Assembly (NCBI RefSeq): GCF_022394535.1
Contig: NZ_CP089414.1
Coordinates: forward strand, 2,170,001-2,234,000
Length of the DNA stretch: 64,000 nucleotides
Origin: Dyella terrae
Lineage (GTDB): Bacteria > Pseudomonadota > Gammaproteobacteria > Xanthomonadales > Rhodanobacteraceae
Reading direction: 5' to 3'
Part shown: positions 18,355-28,725 of the stretch, one piece after another
Numbering within the stretch: the stretch's first letter is position 1
How the letters are laid out: every line of letters starts with the position of its first letter
Program-made: the position numbers and the translations under genes
The notes under the pieces: model-generated
Database searches by the model: none
What the model was told of the DNA's origin: nothing
Seen by the model: the letters and a program-made list of their open reading frames with translations, nothing else

Positions 18355-19383
18355 TTACGGCGCGCCCACGGTCAGCACGGTAAAGCTGTCCGGCTTGATG
18401 GCCGGGTGATGGCCTTCCTGCGCCGGGCCGGCCAGCGTGGCGGCCGACAAGTACAGGCGATGCAGCTTGGGATCGAGTGCCAGCGTACGCGCGCTCGGCT
18501 GAGTGGGAATGGTCGCGGCCACGCTGTAGTGGTCGGCATCGTCCTGGTGCACGGCAGTGATATTGCCGCTCTCGCCGTTGGAGCTGTACACCGTGCCAGT
18601 GGCGTCGTCGAAGACCACCGCGTCCGGGCCCTCGCCAATGGCGACGCTGGCAACGACCTTGCCCGCGTCCGCGTCGCTCACCACCATCTGCTTGTTGTCG
18701 CAGACGGAGAAGAGCCGGTGGTGCTTGCGATCGATGGCCAGGCCGGACGGCGACTCACAGGTACCGAGCTTCCAAGTGCCCACGACCTTGTTCGTCGCCG
18801 TATCGATCTTGATCAGCTCGGCGGTGTCTTCGTTGTTCACGTAGATGTGGCCTGCTTCGTCGGTCGCTGCGAACTCCGGCTTGCCGGACAACGGCACCGT
18901 CGTGATCACGGTGTTGTTCGCCGGATCGATCACGCTGAAGGACTTGCCTTTGCCGTTGAAGGTGAAAACGTGCTTCGACATCGCATCGTAGGTAATCGCA
19001 TCCGGCTTCTCGCCGGTGCCCTTGATGGTGGCGAGCACTGCCAGCGTGTTGAGATCGAACACCGTCACGGAAGCCGACTGGCCATTGCTGGTATAGCCAC
19101 GATGCGTGGACGGGTCGAGCGCTACGCCATGCACGCCCTGCGTGCCCGGAATGGTGCCGACACGCTTGTTCTGGTCCACATCCACCACTTCCACGCGATC
19201 ACCGCGCGTCACGAACAGGTGGCGGTGCTGCTCGTCGAAACTCAGGTAATCCCAGCCACCAGCGCCGCCCAGCGGCAGCTGCGAAATGACCTGGAACGGG
19301 GCCGCCTGTGGCGCGGCAAAAACATGCGAAGAACAGGCGGCGAACAGGGCGATAGCAAGGACGTTGCGAAGGGGACGGTGCAT
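18355..19383 (-). CDS. YncE-like exported beta-propeller protein
   Basis: A 342-residue protein with a signal peptide (cleaved near VFA-APQ) and repeated 40-residue propeller blades such as VFDLNTLAVLATIKGT, VIDPANNTVITTVPLSG, KIDTATNKVVGTWKLG and VSDADAGKVVASVAIG. This is the YncE / PQQ-like repeat family, periplasmic proteins of uncertain function, some of which bind DNA or metal ligands. No catalytic residues can be assigned. A Shine-Dalgarno (AGGT) precedes the ATG. Confidence 0.85.
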   Translation of the reverse strand: MHRPLRNVLAIALFAACSSHVFAAPQAAPFQVISQLPLGGAGGWDYLSFDEQHRHLFVTRGDRVEVVDVDQNKRVGTIPGTQGVHGVALDPSTHRGYTSNGQSASVTVFDLNTLAVLATIKGTGEKPDAITYDAMSKHVFTFNGKGKSFSVIDPANNTVITTVPLSGKPEFAATDEAGHIYVNNEDTAELIKIDTATNKVVGTWKLGTCESPSGLAIDRKHHRLFSVCDNKQMVVSDADAGKVVASVAIGEGPDAVVFDDATGTVYSSNGESGNITAVHQDDADHYSVAATIPTQPSARTLALDPKLHRLYLSAATLAGPAQEGHHPAIKPDSFTVLTVGAP

Positions 19384-19463
19384 GGGAGACCTGTTGGTGA
19401 CGGGGTTCCCAGAGCATGCAACGCGTGACTTAGACCTTGCTTACGAGCACCCGCCCGAACCGA

Positions 19464-20846
19464 TCAGATGAACAGCTTGCCCGGATTGAGCAGCCCTTCG
19501 GGATCGAACACCTGCTTCACGCCACGCATCAGGGCGATCTCCGCCTCGCTGCGCGTGCTGCCCAGGTAGGCGCGCTTCACCAGGCCAATGCCGTGCTCAG
19601 CGGAGATGCTGCCACCGTGGCGCTGCAAGGTGTCGGCGAGCAGCTTGGTGACATGCTCGCATTGAGCGATGAAGTCGCTGTCAGAAAGATCATCCGGACG
19701 CAGTACGTTGATGTGCAGGTTACCGTCGCCGATATGCCCGAACCACACCACATCAAAGTGCGGATACTCCTGCCCAAGCAGCGTCTGGATCTCGTGCAGG
19801 AATACCGGCAGCGCGCTGATGCGCAGCGAGATGTCGTTCTTGTACGGGCGATGTGGCGCAAGGCTTTCGGTAATGCCCTCGCGCAGGCGCCACAGCGTGG
19901 CAGCCTGCGCTTCGCTCTGCGCGATCACGCCATCGCTGATCCAGCCGTGATCCACGCCGTACTCGAACGCGGCGAGTGCGGCATCCTGTGATGACTCGTC
20001 CGCATCGAATTCAGTAACGACGTAATAGGGGTGATCCCCATCGATGGCGCGCTGTGCGCCGTGCGCCAGCACGTGGCACAGCGCCACATCGGTGAAGAAC
20101 TCAAATGCCTGCAGCGTGAGACGGGAACGGAACAGCGCGAAGACTTCCATCAGCGCGTCCATGTTCGGCAACGCCAGCAGCATCACCTGCGAAGCCGGTG
20201 GCGGATCGGTGAGCCGCAACGTGGCCTCGACGACGACGCCGAGCGTCCCTTCCGAGCCAATCATCAACTGCCTCAGATCGTAGCCGCTGGAGTTCTTGAT
20301 CAGGCCACGATTGAGTTGCAGCAGTTCGCCATTGCCGGCGACCACCGTGAGGCCAGCGATCCATTCCCGCGTATTGCCATAACGGATCACACGGATGCCA
20401 CCCGCATTGGTGGCGATATTGCCGCCTATGGAACACGAGCCGCGCGCGGCGAAGTCCACCGGATAAATCAGCCCTTGTTCCTTCGCCGCTTCGTGCACGG
20501 CATGCAGCGTCATGCCTGCCTGTACCGTAAGCGTGCGATCCACGGCATCGAAATCGAGCACGCGATTCATGCGCTCCAGGCTCAGTACCAGTTCGCCGTG
20601 GGCCGCGACAGCGCCACCGGAAAGGCCCGTGCGGCCACCCGATGGAACCACGGCGACGCCCTGCTCGTTGGCCCAGCGCACGATGGCCTGCACCTCGGCA
20701 ACGTCGCCTGGCAACGCGATAGCCAGCGGCGCGGGTGTCCAGCGGCGCGTCCAGTCACGGCCGTAGTGCTCCAGGTCGGCCGGATCGGTCAGCAGGCGAA
20801 GGTTGGGCAACCGAGCGGCAAGCGCGGCCAGTCGAGCGTCAGTCAT
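19464..20846 (-). CDS. FAD-linked 2-hydroxyacid dehydrogenase (GlcD / D-2-hydroxyglutarate type)
   Basis: A 460-residue flavoprotein. The FAD_binding_4 domain (about 35-215) shows VVPSGGRTGLSGG and SCSIGGNIATNAGG. The C-terminal FAD-oxidase domain ends with HIGDGNLHINV and SAEHGIGLVKR, the metal/substrate histidines of the D-lactate / D-2-hydroxyglutarate family. I start at 20846, where GGGGA lies upstream; a longer reading begins at 20894. It is divergent from serA. Bacterial SerA can make D-2-hydroxyglutarate as a side product, and dehydrogenases of this family recycle it, so the pairing makes D-2-hydroxyglutarate a reasonable substrate. This is inference. Confidence 0.85.
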   Translation of the reverse strand: MTDARLAALAARLPNLRLLTDPADLEHYGRDWTRRWTPAPLAIALPGDVAEVQAIVRWANEQGVAVVPSGGRTGLSGGAVAAHGELVLSLERMNRVLDFDAVDRTLTVQAGMTLHAVHEAAKEQGLIYPVDFAARGSCSIGGNIATNAGGIRVIRYGNTREWIAGLTVVAGNGELLQLNRGLIKNSSGYDLRQLMIGSEGTLGVVVEATLRLTDPPPASQVMLLALPNMDALMEVFALFRSRLTLQAFEFFTDVALCHVLAHGAQRAIDGDHPYYVVTEFDADESSQDAALAAFEYGVDHGWISDGVIAQSEAQAATLWRLREGITESLAPHRPYKNDISLRISALPVFLHEIQTLLGQEYPHFDVVWFGHIGDGNLHINVLRPDDLSDSDFIAQCEHVTKLLADTLQRHGGSISAEHGIGLVKRAYLGSTRSEAEIALMRGVKQVFDPEGLLNPGKLFI

Positions 20847-20969
20847 GTGGTGTTCCCCGGAGTGCCCTGCAAGCCTGCCAGCGCAGCCTTGCATCGTCCA
20901 GTGTTGCGACGCCGCAAAAGCCCTTCAAGGTCTGGCATAGTGACCGGGTCATCCACCGCGCCATGGCCC

Positions 20970-22202
20970 ATGAAGACCTCGTTCCCGAAACAAGACATCA
21001 AGGTGCTCCTGCTGGAAGGCGTCAGCCTCAGTGCCGTCGAAAGCTTCCACCGCGCAGGTTATAGCCAGATCGAATACCACGAAAAAGCCCTGCCGGAAGC
21101 GGATTTGAAGGCCCGCATCGCGGAAGCGCACATCGTCGGCATCCGTTCGCGCACTCACCTGACGGACGAGGTGCTTCAGCAGGCTAAACGGCTAATTGCC
21201 GTGGGCTGCTTCTGCATTGGCACCAATCAGGTGGACCTGGGCAGCGCACGCCGGCTCGGCGTGCCGGTATTCAACGCGCCCTACTCCAACACGCGCAGCG
21301 TGGCGGAATTGGTTATCGCTGAAACTATTATGCTGCTGCGCGGCATCCCCCAGAAGAACGCTCTGTGCCATCGCGGCGGCTGGACCAAGTCGGCGGCCGG
21401 CAGCTTCGAGGTCCGCGACAAGGTGCTGGGTATCGTTGGCTACGGCCACATCGGCACACAGGTCGGCGTACTGGCCGAAAGTCTGGGCATGCGGGTGATC
21501 TTCTACGACATCGAATCCAAGCTTTCGCTCGGCAACGCGCGGGCGGCGGATAGTCTCGAGGACCTGCTCGAGCGCGCCGATGTCGTCACCCTGCATGTGC
21601 CTGAGACGCCCTCAACGCAGCTGATGATCGGTAGCCGCGAACTGTCCCACATGCGCAAGGGTTCGCTGCTGATCAATGCCTCTCGTGGCACCGTCGTGGA
21701 TATCGACGCCTTGGCCGCAGCCTTGCGCGCGGAGCATCTGGCCGGTGCGGCGGTGGACGTGTTCCCGGTGGAACCGAAGGGCAACGACGATGCCTTCGTG
21801 TCGCCACTGGTAGGCATGGACAACGTCATCCTTACCCCGCATATCGGCGGCAGCACGCTGGAGGCGCAGGACAATATCGGCATCGAAGTCGCCGCCAAAC
21901 TGGTGCGCTACAGCGACAACGGCTCCACCTTGTCGGCGGTGAATTTCCCGGAGGTATCGCTGCCAGAGCACCCGCGCAGTCGCCGCCTGTTGCACATCCA
22001 CCGCAACGTGCCCGGCATACTTTCGCGCATCAACGAGCTGTTCTCTGCCGGCAACATCAATATCGACGCCCAGTTCCTGCAGACGGACGGCGAGGTGGGC
22101 TACGTGGTGATTGATGTGGCCGCCGATGAGAAACAATCGGCCGAACTGAAAGACCAGCTAGCAGCCATCTCGGGCACGCTGCGTAGTCGCGTGCTCTACT
22201 GA
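20970..22202 (+). CDS. serA: D-3-phosphoglycerate dehydrogenase
   Basis: A 410-residue NAD-dependent enzyme for the first step of serine synthesis. It has the split catalytic domain, the Rossmann motif GIVGYGHIGTQVG, catalytic Arg in NASRGTVVD and His in LTPHIGGST, and a C-terminal ACT domain (about 335-410; HRNVPGILSRINELFSAGNINI) for serine feedback. Length equals the short E. coli-type SerA. The frame stays open far upstream (to 20031), but that part is shadow of the divergent gene; the ATG at 20970 gives the natural N-terminus KTSFPKQDIKVLLLEGV. Confidence 0.96.
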   Translation: MKTSFPKQDIKVLLLEGVSLSAVESFHRAGYSQIEYHEKALPEADLKARIAEAHIVGIRSRTHLTDEVLQQAKRLIAVGCFCIGTNQVDLGSARRLGVPVFNAPYSNTRSVAELVIAETIMLLRGIPQKNALCHRGGWTKSAAGSFEVRDKVLGIVGYGHIGTQVGVLAESLGMRVIFYDIESKLSLGNARAADSLEDLLERADVVTLHVPETPSTQLMIGSRELSHMRKGSLLINASRGTVVDIDALAAALRAEHLAGAAVDVFPVEPKGNDDAFVSPLVGMDNVILTPHIGGSTLEAQDNIGIEVAAKLVRYSDNGSTLSAVNFPEVSLPEHPRSRRLLHIHRNVPGILSRINELFSAGNINIDAQFLQTDGEVGYVVIDVAADEKQSAELKDQLAAISGTLRSRVLY

Positions 22203-22224
22203 GAGCCGAGAAACCCACACAAAC

Positions 22225-22248
22225 AAAAACGGCGCCCCAGGGCGCCGT
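22225..22248 (-). terminator. Hairpin with minus-strand T-run, beyond the tRNA-Pro scar
   Basis: Stem ACGGCGCC / GGCGCCGT (22229-22236 and 22241-22248), loop CCAG. The run of T's is on the minus strand, so it terminates leftward transcription better than serA. It sits just outside the distal repeat of the tRNA-Pro element and may be the original terminator of the tRNA-Pro transcript, displaced by the insertion. Confidence 0.5.
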
Positions 22249-22341
22249 TCTGCTATCTGTTGCCGAATTGGGACGGCGTCTACCGAATAACGCCCGGTAA
22301 CCCAGTGTAGACGGAGCGTCTAGGTGTACTAAGCCGCCAAA

Positions 22342-22360
22342 TACCCCCAGATATACCCCC
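22342..22360. repeat. 12-bp spaced TACCCCC repeat, left cluster
   Basis: TACCCCC begins at 22342 and again at 22354, exactly 12 bases apart, the same spacing as in the right cluster and at tRNA-Asn. The spacing suggests arm-type integrase sites, by analogy. Confidence 0.5.
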
Positions 22361-22439
22361 GCGAACTACGCGCGAAAGCGGTATGCAGATCGCCCCAAGT
22401 GACGAGGGACTGCTCAGACGGATCAATCCAACGCCTCGG

Positions 22440-22656
22440 TTAGCTGCCCTTGGCAGGCTTCCCAGCCCCTATCTCGGCCAGCTGGCGGGCCAAGATGAAC
22501 ACTTCATCCAGTGACCTATCTAGCTGGGCCGCGACTCGCTGCATGGACTTTAGGGAGGGATTGCGGCGCCCTCGCTCAATTCCACTGACGTAGGAGTCCG
22601 TGGCACACAAATCCATAAGCCTAGCGAAGTCTTCGAATTCGGACGCCAAATTTGAC
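22440..22656 (-). pseudogene. Broken XRE-family regulator
   Basis: The minus strand encodes the C-terminal half of an HTH_3 regulator: DLCATDSYVSGIERGRRNPS then LKSMQRVAAQLDRSLDEVF, ending at 22440. The first DNA-binding helix (KFGVRIRRLR) reads in a different frame at 22624-22653 and hits a stop at 22621-22623. About 20 bases that would encode the usual LSQEDFA segment appear deleted, which explains the frame change. An 85-codon open frame with a GTG start can be drawn through the area, but its first 35 residues are unlike any HTH. I call it a pseudogene and likely immunity/repressor remnant of the tRNA-Pro element. Confidence 0.6.
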
Positions 22657-22660
22657 TCCC

Positions 22661-22690
22661 AGCGTTGGCAACTTGCGAAGGAGTCAGCAT
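22661..22690 (-). pseudogene. Stub of a P4-type integrase (10 codons)
   Basis: ATG at 22690 with GGAGG seven bases upstream reads MLTPSQVANA, the form of the first residues of DUF4102/P4-type tyrosine recombinases, and then runs into unrelated sequence. It reads away from tRNA-Pro with the TACCCCC repeats between, the usual arrangement of such integrases. The short length limits certainty; the matching stub at tRNA-Asn supports it. Confidence 0.45.
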
Positions 22691-22730
22691 GGCGCACCTC
22701 CGGGGGTACGGCCGCTTTCGACGGGCCTCA

Positions 22731-22787
22731 TACCCCCGAACATACCCCCGGATTTGGGGGTATGCAAGGGATACCCCGGGATACCCC
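22731..22787. repeat. Cluster of TACCCCC / GGGGGTA repeats next to tRNA-Pro
   Basis: TACCCCCG starts at 22731 and 22743 (12-base spacing), an inverted GGGGGTA is at 22756, and two ATACCCC copies start at 22771 and 22781. These are probably recombinase arm sites or excisionase sites. Confidence 0.5.
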
Positions 22788-22803
22788 AGTTAGTGCGGAC
22801 AAC

Positions 22804-22827
22804 AAAAAACCCCGGGAAGCCGGGGTT
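22804..22827 (-). terminator. Terminator downstream of tRNA-Pro
   Basis: On the minus strand, stem AACCCCGG / CCGGGGTT (22808-22815 and 22820-22827) followed by T's. It lies inside the element, about 37 bases after the tRNA. Confidence 0.75.
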
Positions 22828-22863
22828 CTAAGGGGACTCTAGTGATATCCCATGTTGCCGAAT

Positions 22864-22940
22864 TGGTCGGGACGGCGGGATTCGAACCCACGACCCTCTG
22901 CCCCCCAGGCAGATGCGCTACCAGGCTGCGCTACGCCCCG
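22864..22940 (-). tRNA. tRNA-Pro (GGG)
   Basis: A 77-base cloverleaf. The acceptor CGGGGCG pairs with CGTCCCG, the D-arm is AGCGCAGCCTGGTAGCGC, the anticodon stem TCTGC/GCAGA encloses loop CTGGGGG (anticodon GGG), the T-arm has GGTTCGAAT, and CCA is encoded. It ends the pheST-ihfA-merR block and served as an integration site. Confidence 0.97.
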
Positions 22941-23003
22941 ACGATACGGCAAGAGGACAAGTCTACCAGCTTGGCTGGTAGTACCGGAAGCCTCGGATGA
23001 AAC

Positions 23004-23360
23004 TTAGCGGCGCAGCAGCGCCAGCACTTCTTCCAGTTCCATGCGCACCTGGCGCACGATCTGGTGGGAAATGCTTGATTCCATGCGCGCCTGCGGACCT
23101 TCCAGACGGGCACGGGCACCCGTAATGGTGAAGCCTTCGTCGTATAGCAGGCCACGAATCTGACGGATCATCAGTACATCGTGACGCTGATAGTAGCGAC
23201 GGTTGCCGCGACGTTTGACGGGATTGAGTGCGGGAAATTCCTGTTCCCAATACCGCAGCACGTGCGGCTTGACGCCACACAGTTCGCTCACTTCACCGAT
23301 CGTGAAGTAGCGCTTCGCCGGGATGGCCGGCAGCTCGGTGTTATTCCCTTGGTCCAGCAT
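23004..23360 (-). CDS. MerR-family transcriptional regulator
   Basis: A 118-residue regulator with an N-terminal winged helix ([26 protein letters not shown], about 18-43) and the following MerR wing ([27 protein letters not shown]). A short C-terminal helix (about 95-118) lacks metal-binding cysteines, so it is not a MerR/CueR metal sensor. It overlaps the end of ihfA by 20 bases. The same ihfA-merR-tRNA-Pro order is common in gamma-proteobacteria, but its regulon is unknown to me. Confidence 0.92.
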   Translation of the reverse strand: MLDQGNNTELPAIPAKRYFTIGEVSELCGVKPHVLRYWEQEFPALNPVKRRGNRRYYQRHDVLMIRQIRGLLYDEGFTITGARARLEGPQARMESSISHQIVRQVRMELEEVLALLRR

Positions 23361-23640
23361 AGCCCTCGACTCGCACCTTGAGTTTCTGACCCGGTCGGAA
23401 CGTCACCACACGACGAGCGGAGATAGGAATCTCCTCGCCCGTCTTGGGGTTGCGCCCCGGCCGCTGGTTTTTCTGACGCAAGTCGAAGTTGCCGAAACCC
23501 GACAGCTTCACCTGCTCACCCTTTTCCAACGCCTCGCGGACGACCTCGAAGTAGGCGTCTACGAATTCTTTTGCCTCACGCTTGTTGAGGCCTACCTCAA
23601 GAAAGAGGCGCTCGGCCATCTCCGCTTTGGTCAGCGCCAT
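23341..23640 (-). CDS. ihfA: Integration host factor subunit alpha
   Basis: A 99-residue DNA-bending protein that pairs with IhfB. It shows the HU/IHF fold with [46 protein letters not shown] containing the intercalating proline region, and a basic C-terminus. The start lies one base after the pheT stop, as in many gamma-proteobacteria. Confidence 0.97.
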   Translation of the reverse strand: MALTKAEMAERLFLEVGLNKREAKEFVDAYFEVVREALEKGEQVKLSGFGNFDLRQKNQRPGRNPKTGEEIPISARRVVTFRPGQKLKVRVEGYAGPRE

Positions 23641-23641
23641 C

Positions 23642-26053
23642 TTATCCTCGCAACTTCGCCTTGCATGCCATCTCCAACGCTACGACTGCTTCGCGAATGT
23701 TACGGTCAGCGTCGTCGTCAGTAAGCGTGCGTGAAGCGTCCTGTAAAATCAAGCCCATAGCGAGACTCTTTCGGCCCACTTCGACTCCCTTGCCGCTGTA
23801 ACGGTCGAACAGGCACAACTCTTTCAGCTGACCGCCCAAGGTCTTCCGGACTACCTGCTCAATCTGTGACCAGGTCACCTCTTCCGGCACATCAACCGCG
23901 ATATCGCGGCGAACGGACGGGAACCGGGGCACAGGCTGTGCCTTGGGCAGGCGACGGGCTAGCACTGGCTCCAACGCCAGCTCCAGCACATGGACATCGG
24001 CGCCGAGGTCCAGGGCTTTAGCCAGTTGGGGGTGCAGCGCACCGAGGAAGCCCACCGTGTTGCCGTCGCGGGTTACGCGGGCACCGCGACCCGGATGCAG
24101 CCAACTCGGCAGCCCATCGGCGTGGATGGCCCAACGCTCCGGCTCGCCGCCCCAGGCGATCAGGGCGTCGAGGTCGCCCTTCAGGTCATGGAATTCGAGC
24201 GAGCGGGATGCTTCGCCCCACTGCTCCGCATGAGCCGTGCCGCAAGCAGCGATGGCCAGCATCGGCGTTTCAGTCGGTGCGTCCTTGCGGGCGGCCGCCT
24301 CCGCATCAATGCGGAAGGTGCGACCCAGTTCGAACAGGCGCACGCGTTCCTGCTGGCGGGCGCGGTTGTGCGAGAGCGCAACGATTAGGCCCGGCAGTAG
24401 CGAAGGACGCATCACGGCAAGGTCTGCCGATAGCGGATTGGCCAACGGCACCAACTGCTCGGTCATGCCCCAGCGCTGAAGCACGTCATGACCGATGAAA
24501 GCGAGGTTCACCGCTTCGTAGTAAGCACGTGCGGCCAGCTGTTCGCGCACGGCCAACTCGTTGAGGCGGCCTTCCGGCTCAACGGCCAGCGTCAGCGCGC
24601 CGGCAGGCGTGTGCGTCGGGATGTTCTCGTAACCGTGGATGCGCGCGACTTCTTCGATCAAGTCTTCTTCGCGCTCGATGTCGAAACGACGACTCGGCGC
24701 GGTGACTTTCCAGCCATCGGCCTGCAGCTCGACCTTCATGCCCAGCGCCGTGAAGATGCGCACCACCTCGGCATCGGCGACGGTCAGGCCCAGCACACGA
24801 GCCAAGCGCGCACGGCGCAGCAGGATCGGCTCAGGCGATCGCAGGTGTTCCGGCAGGGTGACGTCCACCAACGGGCCGGGCACACCACCAGCAATATCGA
24901 GGATCAATCGCGTGGCGTATTCAACGGCAATGCCCGGCAGTTCCGGATCGACGCCACGCTCGAAGCGATGCCCTGCATCCGTATGCATGCCTAGCTTGCG
25001 GCTGCGGCCGATGATGGCCGAGGGAATCCAGTGGGCTGCTTCGAGGAACACGTTGCGCGTGGTCTCAGTGACGCGCGTCTCCGAGCCGCCCATGATGCCG
25101 CCCAGTGCCACCGCGCGAGCGCCCTTGCCACCAACACTGTCGGAGACGACGAGGAAATCGTCGCTCAGCTCAACGGTGCGGCCATCGAGGAGCGCCAGCT
25201 TCTCGTTCGTGCGAGCCGGGCGGACGACGATGTCGCCTTCTAGCTTGTCCTTGTCGAACGCATGCATCGGCTGGCCAAGTTCCAGCATGACGTATTGCGT
25301 GACATCGACAAGGAAGCTGATCGGACGCAGGCCGCTGCGGCGCAGGCGTTCTGCCATCCAAACGGGTGTCGATACGCTCGCGTCGACGTTGTCGATCACG
25401 CGTCCAGCAAAACGCGGCACGCGCTCGCCCGCACCAAGCACAACCTGCATGGTCGCGTCATTCTGAGCCGGCACAGCCTGGGCATCCAGCGGAATGACTT
25501 CACCACCCAACGCGGCGGCGACATCGAAAGCGATGCCACGCACACTGAAGCAATCGGCGCGGTTGGGTGTGAGTTTGATCTCAATGCTCGCATCCGGCAG
25601 ACCGAGATAGGTGGCGAGTGGCGTACCCACCGGTGCATCGGCCGGGAGCTCAAGCAGGCCGGACGCATCCGGATCGATGCCCAGCTCCTTGGCCGAGCAA
25701 AGCATGCCGAACGATTCAACGCCACGCAGCTTCGCCGCCTTGATGGCGATGCCGCCCGGCAAGGTGGCACCCACCGTCGCCAGCGGCGCCACGAGACCCG
25801 GGCGCGCATTGGGCGCGCCGCAGACGATCTGCACGGTGCCGTTGCCGGTGTCCACTTCACACACCTGCAGGCGATCCGCCTCAGGATGCTTCTGGGCGCT
25901 GACGATGCGGGCCACGACCACGCCGTCGAGCGAGTCGCCCAGCGCGGTGACGTCTTCAACCTCCAGACCGATCGCCGTTAGCGTCGCGGAAAGTTCGTCA
26001 CGCGATGCCTTCGTCGGCACATGGTGACGCAGCCAGTTTTCGGAGAATTTCAT
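23642..26053 (-). CDS. pheT: Phenylalanine-tRNA ligase beta subunit
   Basis: An 803-residue subunit of the (alpha-beta)2 enzyme. The tRNA-binding OB domain (about 40-150) is followed by B3/B4 editing domains ([27 protein letters not shown]), the B5 domain ([24 protein letters not shown]), a catalytic-like core and a C-terminal anticodon-binding domain ([15 protein letters not shown]). Full length. It starts 21 bases after pheS. Confidence 0.98.
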   Translation of the reverse strand: MKFSENWLRHHVPTKASRDELSATLTAIGLEVEDVTALGDSLDGVVVARIVSAQKHPEADRLQVCEVDTGNGTVQIVCGAPNARPGLVAPLATVGATLPGGIAIKAAKLRGVESFGMLCSAKELGIDPDASGLLELPADAPVGTPLATYLGLPDASIEIKLTPNRADCFSVRGIAFDVAAALGGEVIPLDAQAVPAQNDATMQVVLGAGERVPRFAGRVIDNVDASVSTPVWMAERLRRSGLRPISFLVDVTQYVMLELGQPMHAFDKDKLEGDIVVRPARTNEKLALLDGRTVELSDDFLVVSDSVGGKGARAVALGGIMGGSETRVTETTRNVFLEAAHWIPSAIIGRSRKLGMHTDAGHRFERGVDPELPGIAVEYATRLILDIAGGVPGPLVDVTLPEHLRSPEPILLRRARLARVLGLTVADAEVVRIFTALGMKVELQADGWKVTAPSRRFDIEREEDLIEEVARIHGYENIPTHTPAGALTLAVEPEGRLNELAVREQLAARAYYEAVNLAFIGHDVLQRWGMTEQLVPLANPLSADLAVMRPSLLPGLIVALSHNRARQQERVRLFELGRTFRIDAEAAARKDAPTETPMLAIAACGTAHAEQWGEASRSLEFHDLKGDLDALIAWGGEPERWAIHADGLPSWLHPGRGARVTRDGNTVGFLGALHPQLAKALDLGADVHVLELALEPVLARRLPKAQPVPRFPSVRRDIAVDVPEEVTWSQIEQVVRKTLGGQLKELCLFDRYSGKGVEVGRKSLAMGLILQDASRTLTDDDADRNIREAVVALEMACKAKLRG

Positions 26054-26074
26054 GCGTATCGGTTCCTGCTGCGT

Positions 26075-27231
<1,157 letters not shown>

Positions 27232-27254
27232 AGCAACATCGCGAGCTGCCCAAA

Positions 27255-27289
27255 CAAAAACGGGGAGGAGGCTGGTGGCCTCCTCCCCG
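27255..27289 (-). terminator. Rho-independent terminator after rplT
   Basis: On the minus strand, a 12-bp perfect stem CGGGGAGGAGGC / GCCTCCTCCCCG (27261-27272 and 27278-27289) followed by T5. It separates the IF3-ribosomal protein operon from pheST. Confidence 0.9.
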
Positions 27290-27330
27290 CTTGATCACAT
27301 CATATCGTCAGTGCGCAGTGCGCAAGACGA

Positions 27331-27690
27331 TCAAGCGGCCAGACTGGCCTTCGCCTTCTCTGCGATCGCGCCGAACGCCTTGATGTCGTGCACGGCGATG
27401 TCCGCCAGCACCTTGCGGTCGACAGTGATGCCGGCCTTGGCGAGACCGTTGATCAGACGGCTGTACGACAGGCCGAACTGGCGAGCCGCAGCGTTGATAC
27501 GGACGATCCACAGAGCGCGGAACTGACGCTTGCGCTGCTTGCGGCCGATATAGGCGTACTGACCAGCCTTGATGACGGCCTGGTTAGCAACGCGGAAGAC
27601 TTTGCGACGGGCGTTGTAGTAACCCTTCGCGCGGCCAATGATCTTTTTGTGACGACGACGGGCGGTAACGCCACGCTTTACACGAGCCAT
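27331..27690 (-). CDS. rplT: 50S ribosomal protein L20
   Basis: A 119-residue 23S rRNA-binding assembly protein with the family signature [20 protein letters not shown] and [33 protein letters not shown]. In E. coli, L20 also represses rpmI-rplT translation. It lies 16 bases after rpmI. Confidence 0.99.
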   Translation of the reverse strand: MARVKRGVTARRRHKKIIGRAKGYYNARRKVFRVANQAVIKAGQYAYIGRKQRKRQFRALWIVRINAAARQFGLSYSRLINGLAKAGITVDRKVLADIAVHDIKAFGAIAEKAKASLAA

Positions 27691-27706
27691 GGTTTATCTC
27701 CTCGCC

Positions 27707-27904
27707 TTACAAGTACGGCAACATGCGTGCTACACCCTTGGTGTCGCAAGCTTTGACGTGGTTGGTGGCACGGAGACCGCGCTTACGCTTGGTCGACTTC
27801 TTGGTCAGGATGTGCGACTTGAAGGCGTGACCGGCCTTGAACTTGCCCGACGCGGTTTTGCGAAAACGCTTCGCAGCCGCCCGGTTGGTCTTGATCTTGG
27901 GCAT
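27707..27904 (-). CDS. rpmI: 50S ribosomal protein L35
   Basis: A 65-residue basic protein, [20 protein letters not shown] then [24 protein letters not shown], standard L35. The Shine-Dalgarno AGGAG lies just before the ATG. The 250-base gap to infC holds a terminator and a promoter. Confidence 0.99.
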   Translation of the reverse strand: MPKIKTNRAAAKRFRKTASGKFKAGHAFKSHILTKKSTKRKRGLRATNHVKACDTKGVARMLPYL

Positions 27905-28022
27905 GGGAATGCTCCTTGATGGGGCTAGGCCCCGGTTTCTGACTGATGTGGCGGCGCTTTGAAGCGCTCTTTCCGTCCTGCCAGCATCGGTTCACGGCCC
28001 GTCCTGGTGGGTCGAACCGGCG

Positions 28023-28028
28023 ATTATA
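28023..28028 (-). promoter_or_regulatory. Likely -10 element for rpmI-rplT
   Basis: On the minus strand, TATAAT at 28028-28023, about 120 bases before rpmI. No good -35 is seen at 16-18 bases. The 5' leader that follows is long enough for an L20 autoregulatory site, but I cannot show one. Confidence 0.45.
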
Positions 28029-28112
28029 CGCAGGAAATCAGGGTTTTGCTAGCGCTGAGCGCGCGCTCCGGAAAGGTGACGGAGAAAGCCCAGTGCCGCG
28101 AAATATCCAAAA

Positions 28113-28138
28113 GAAAAGCGGCCCACCGGCCGCCTTTT
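28113..28138. terminator. Terminator between infC and rpmI
   Basis: Stem GCGGCC / GGCCGC (28118-28123 and 28128-28133) with A-rich and T-rich flanks, 18 bases after the infC stop. It is probably partial, since infC and rpmI are often co-expressed. Confidence 0.7.
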
Positions 28139-28155
28139 CTTTAATTTACAGAAAC

Positions 28156-28680
28156 TTACTTCTTCTTCGGCCCAATCATCATGACCATCTGACGACCTTC
28201 CAGGCGGGGGAAAGACTCCACCACACCGTTCTCGCCGACATCTTCCTGGATCTTCCTGGCCAGATTCTGGCCCAGATCCTGATGGGACATTTCACGGCCG
28301 CGGAAGCGGATGGTGACCTTGACCTTGTCGCCCTCTTCGAGGAAGCGAAGCATGTTGCGCAGCTTGATCTGGTAGTCGCCCACGTCCGTGACCGGACGGA
28401 ACTTCACTTCCTTGATTTCAACCTGCTTTTGCTTCTTCTTGGCCGCCTGGGCCTTCTTCTGGGCTTCGAACTTGAACTTACCGTAATCCATGATGCGGCA
28501 GACCGGTGGGTCGCCGTTCGGCTGGATCTCGACCAGGTCCATGCCCGCCTCTTGAGCCAAGGCCAGTGCCTCGTCGCGGGTAAGGATGCCTAGCTGTTCC
28601 GAATCTGCGCCGATCACGCGAACGCGCGGGACGCGGATCTCAAGGTTACGGCGATTGCCCTTTGTGTCGGTGGTAGCGAT
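28156..28680 (-). CDS. infC: Translation initiation factor IF-3 with rare AUC start
   Basis: A 174-residue initiation factor. The N-domain begins [20 protein letters not shown] then [18 protein letters not shown], and the C-domain has [22 protein letters not shown] and [16 protein letters not shown]. The only start that keeps the conserved N-terminus is ATC at 28680-28678, eight bases after GGAGG. IF-3 discriminates against non-canonical starts, so infC with AUU/AUC/AUA represses itself. A later GTG at 28617 would remove 21 conserved residues. Confidence 0.95.
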   Translation of the reverse strand: MATTDTKGNRRNLEIRVPRVRVIGADSEQLGILTRDEALALAQEAGMDLVEIQPNGDPPVCRIMDYGKFKFEAQKKAQAAKKKQKQVEIKEVKFRPVTDVGDYQIKLRNMLRFLEEGDKVKVTIRFRGREMSHQDLGQNLARKIQEDVGENGVVESFPRLEGRQMVMMIGPKKK

Positions 28681-28725
28681 ACCACAATCCTCCAGAAGAG
28701 TTCTTAAAAGTGCCGGCCCGCGCGC

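Larger units (their letters stand above)
22259..22877. mobile_element. Decayed integrative element at tRNA-Pro
   Basis: The tRNA-Pro 3' end with its flank (22854-22877) is repeated at 22259-22278: GTTGCCGAATTGG then GACGGCG, with four bases missing in the left copy. Between these attachment-site-like repeats lie a 10-codon integrase start, a broken XRE-type regulator and two clusters of TACCCCC repeats spaced 12 bases apart. No cargo remains. Confidence 0.6.

Noticed and set aside
20031..20969. 313-codon N-terminal extension of serA
   Set aside because: It runs antisense through the divergent flavoprotein gene; SerA starts at 20970 with normal length.
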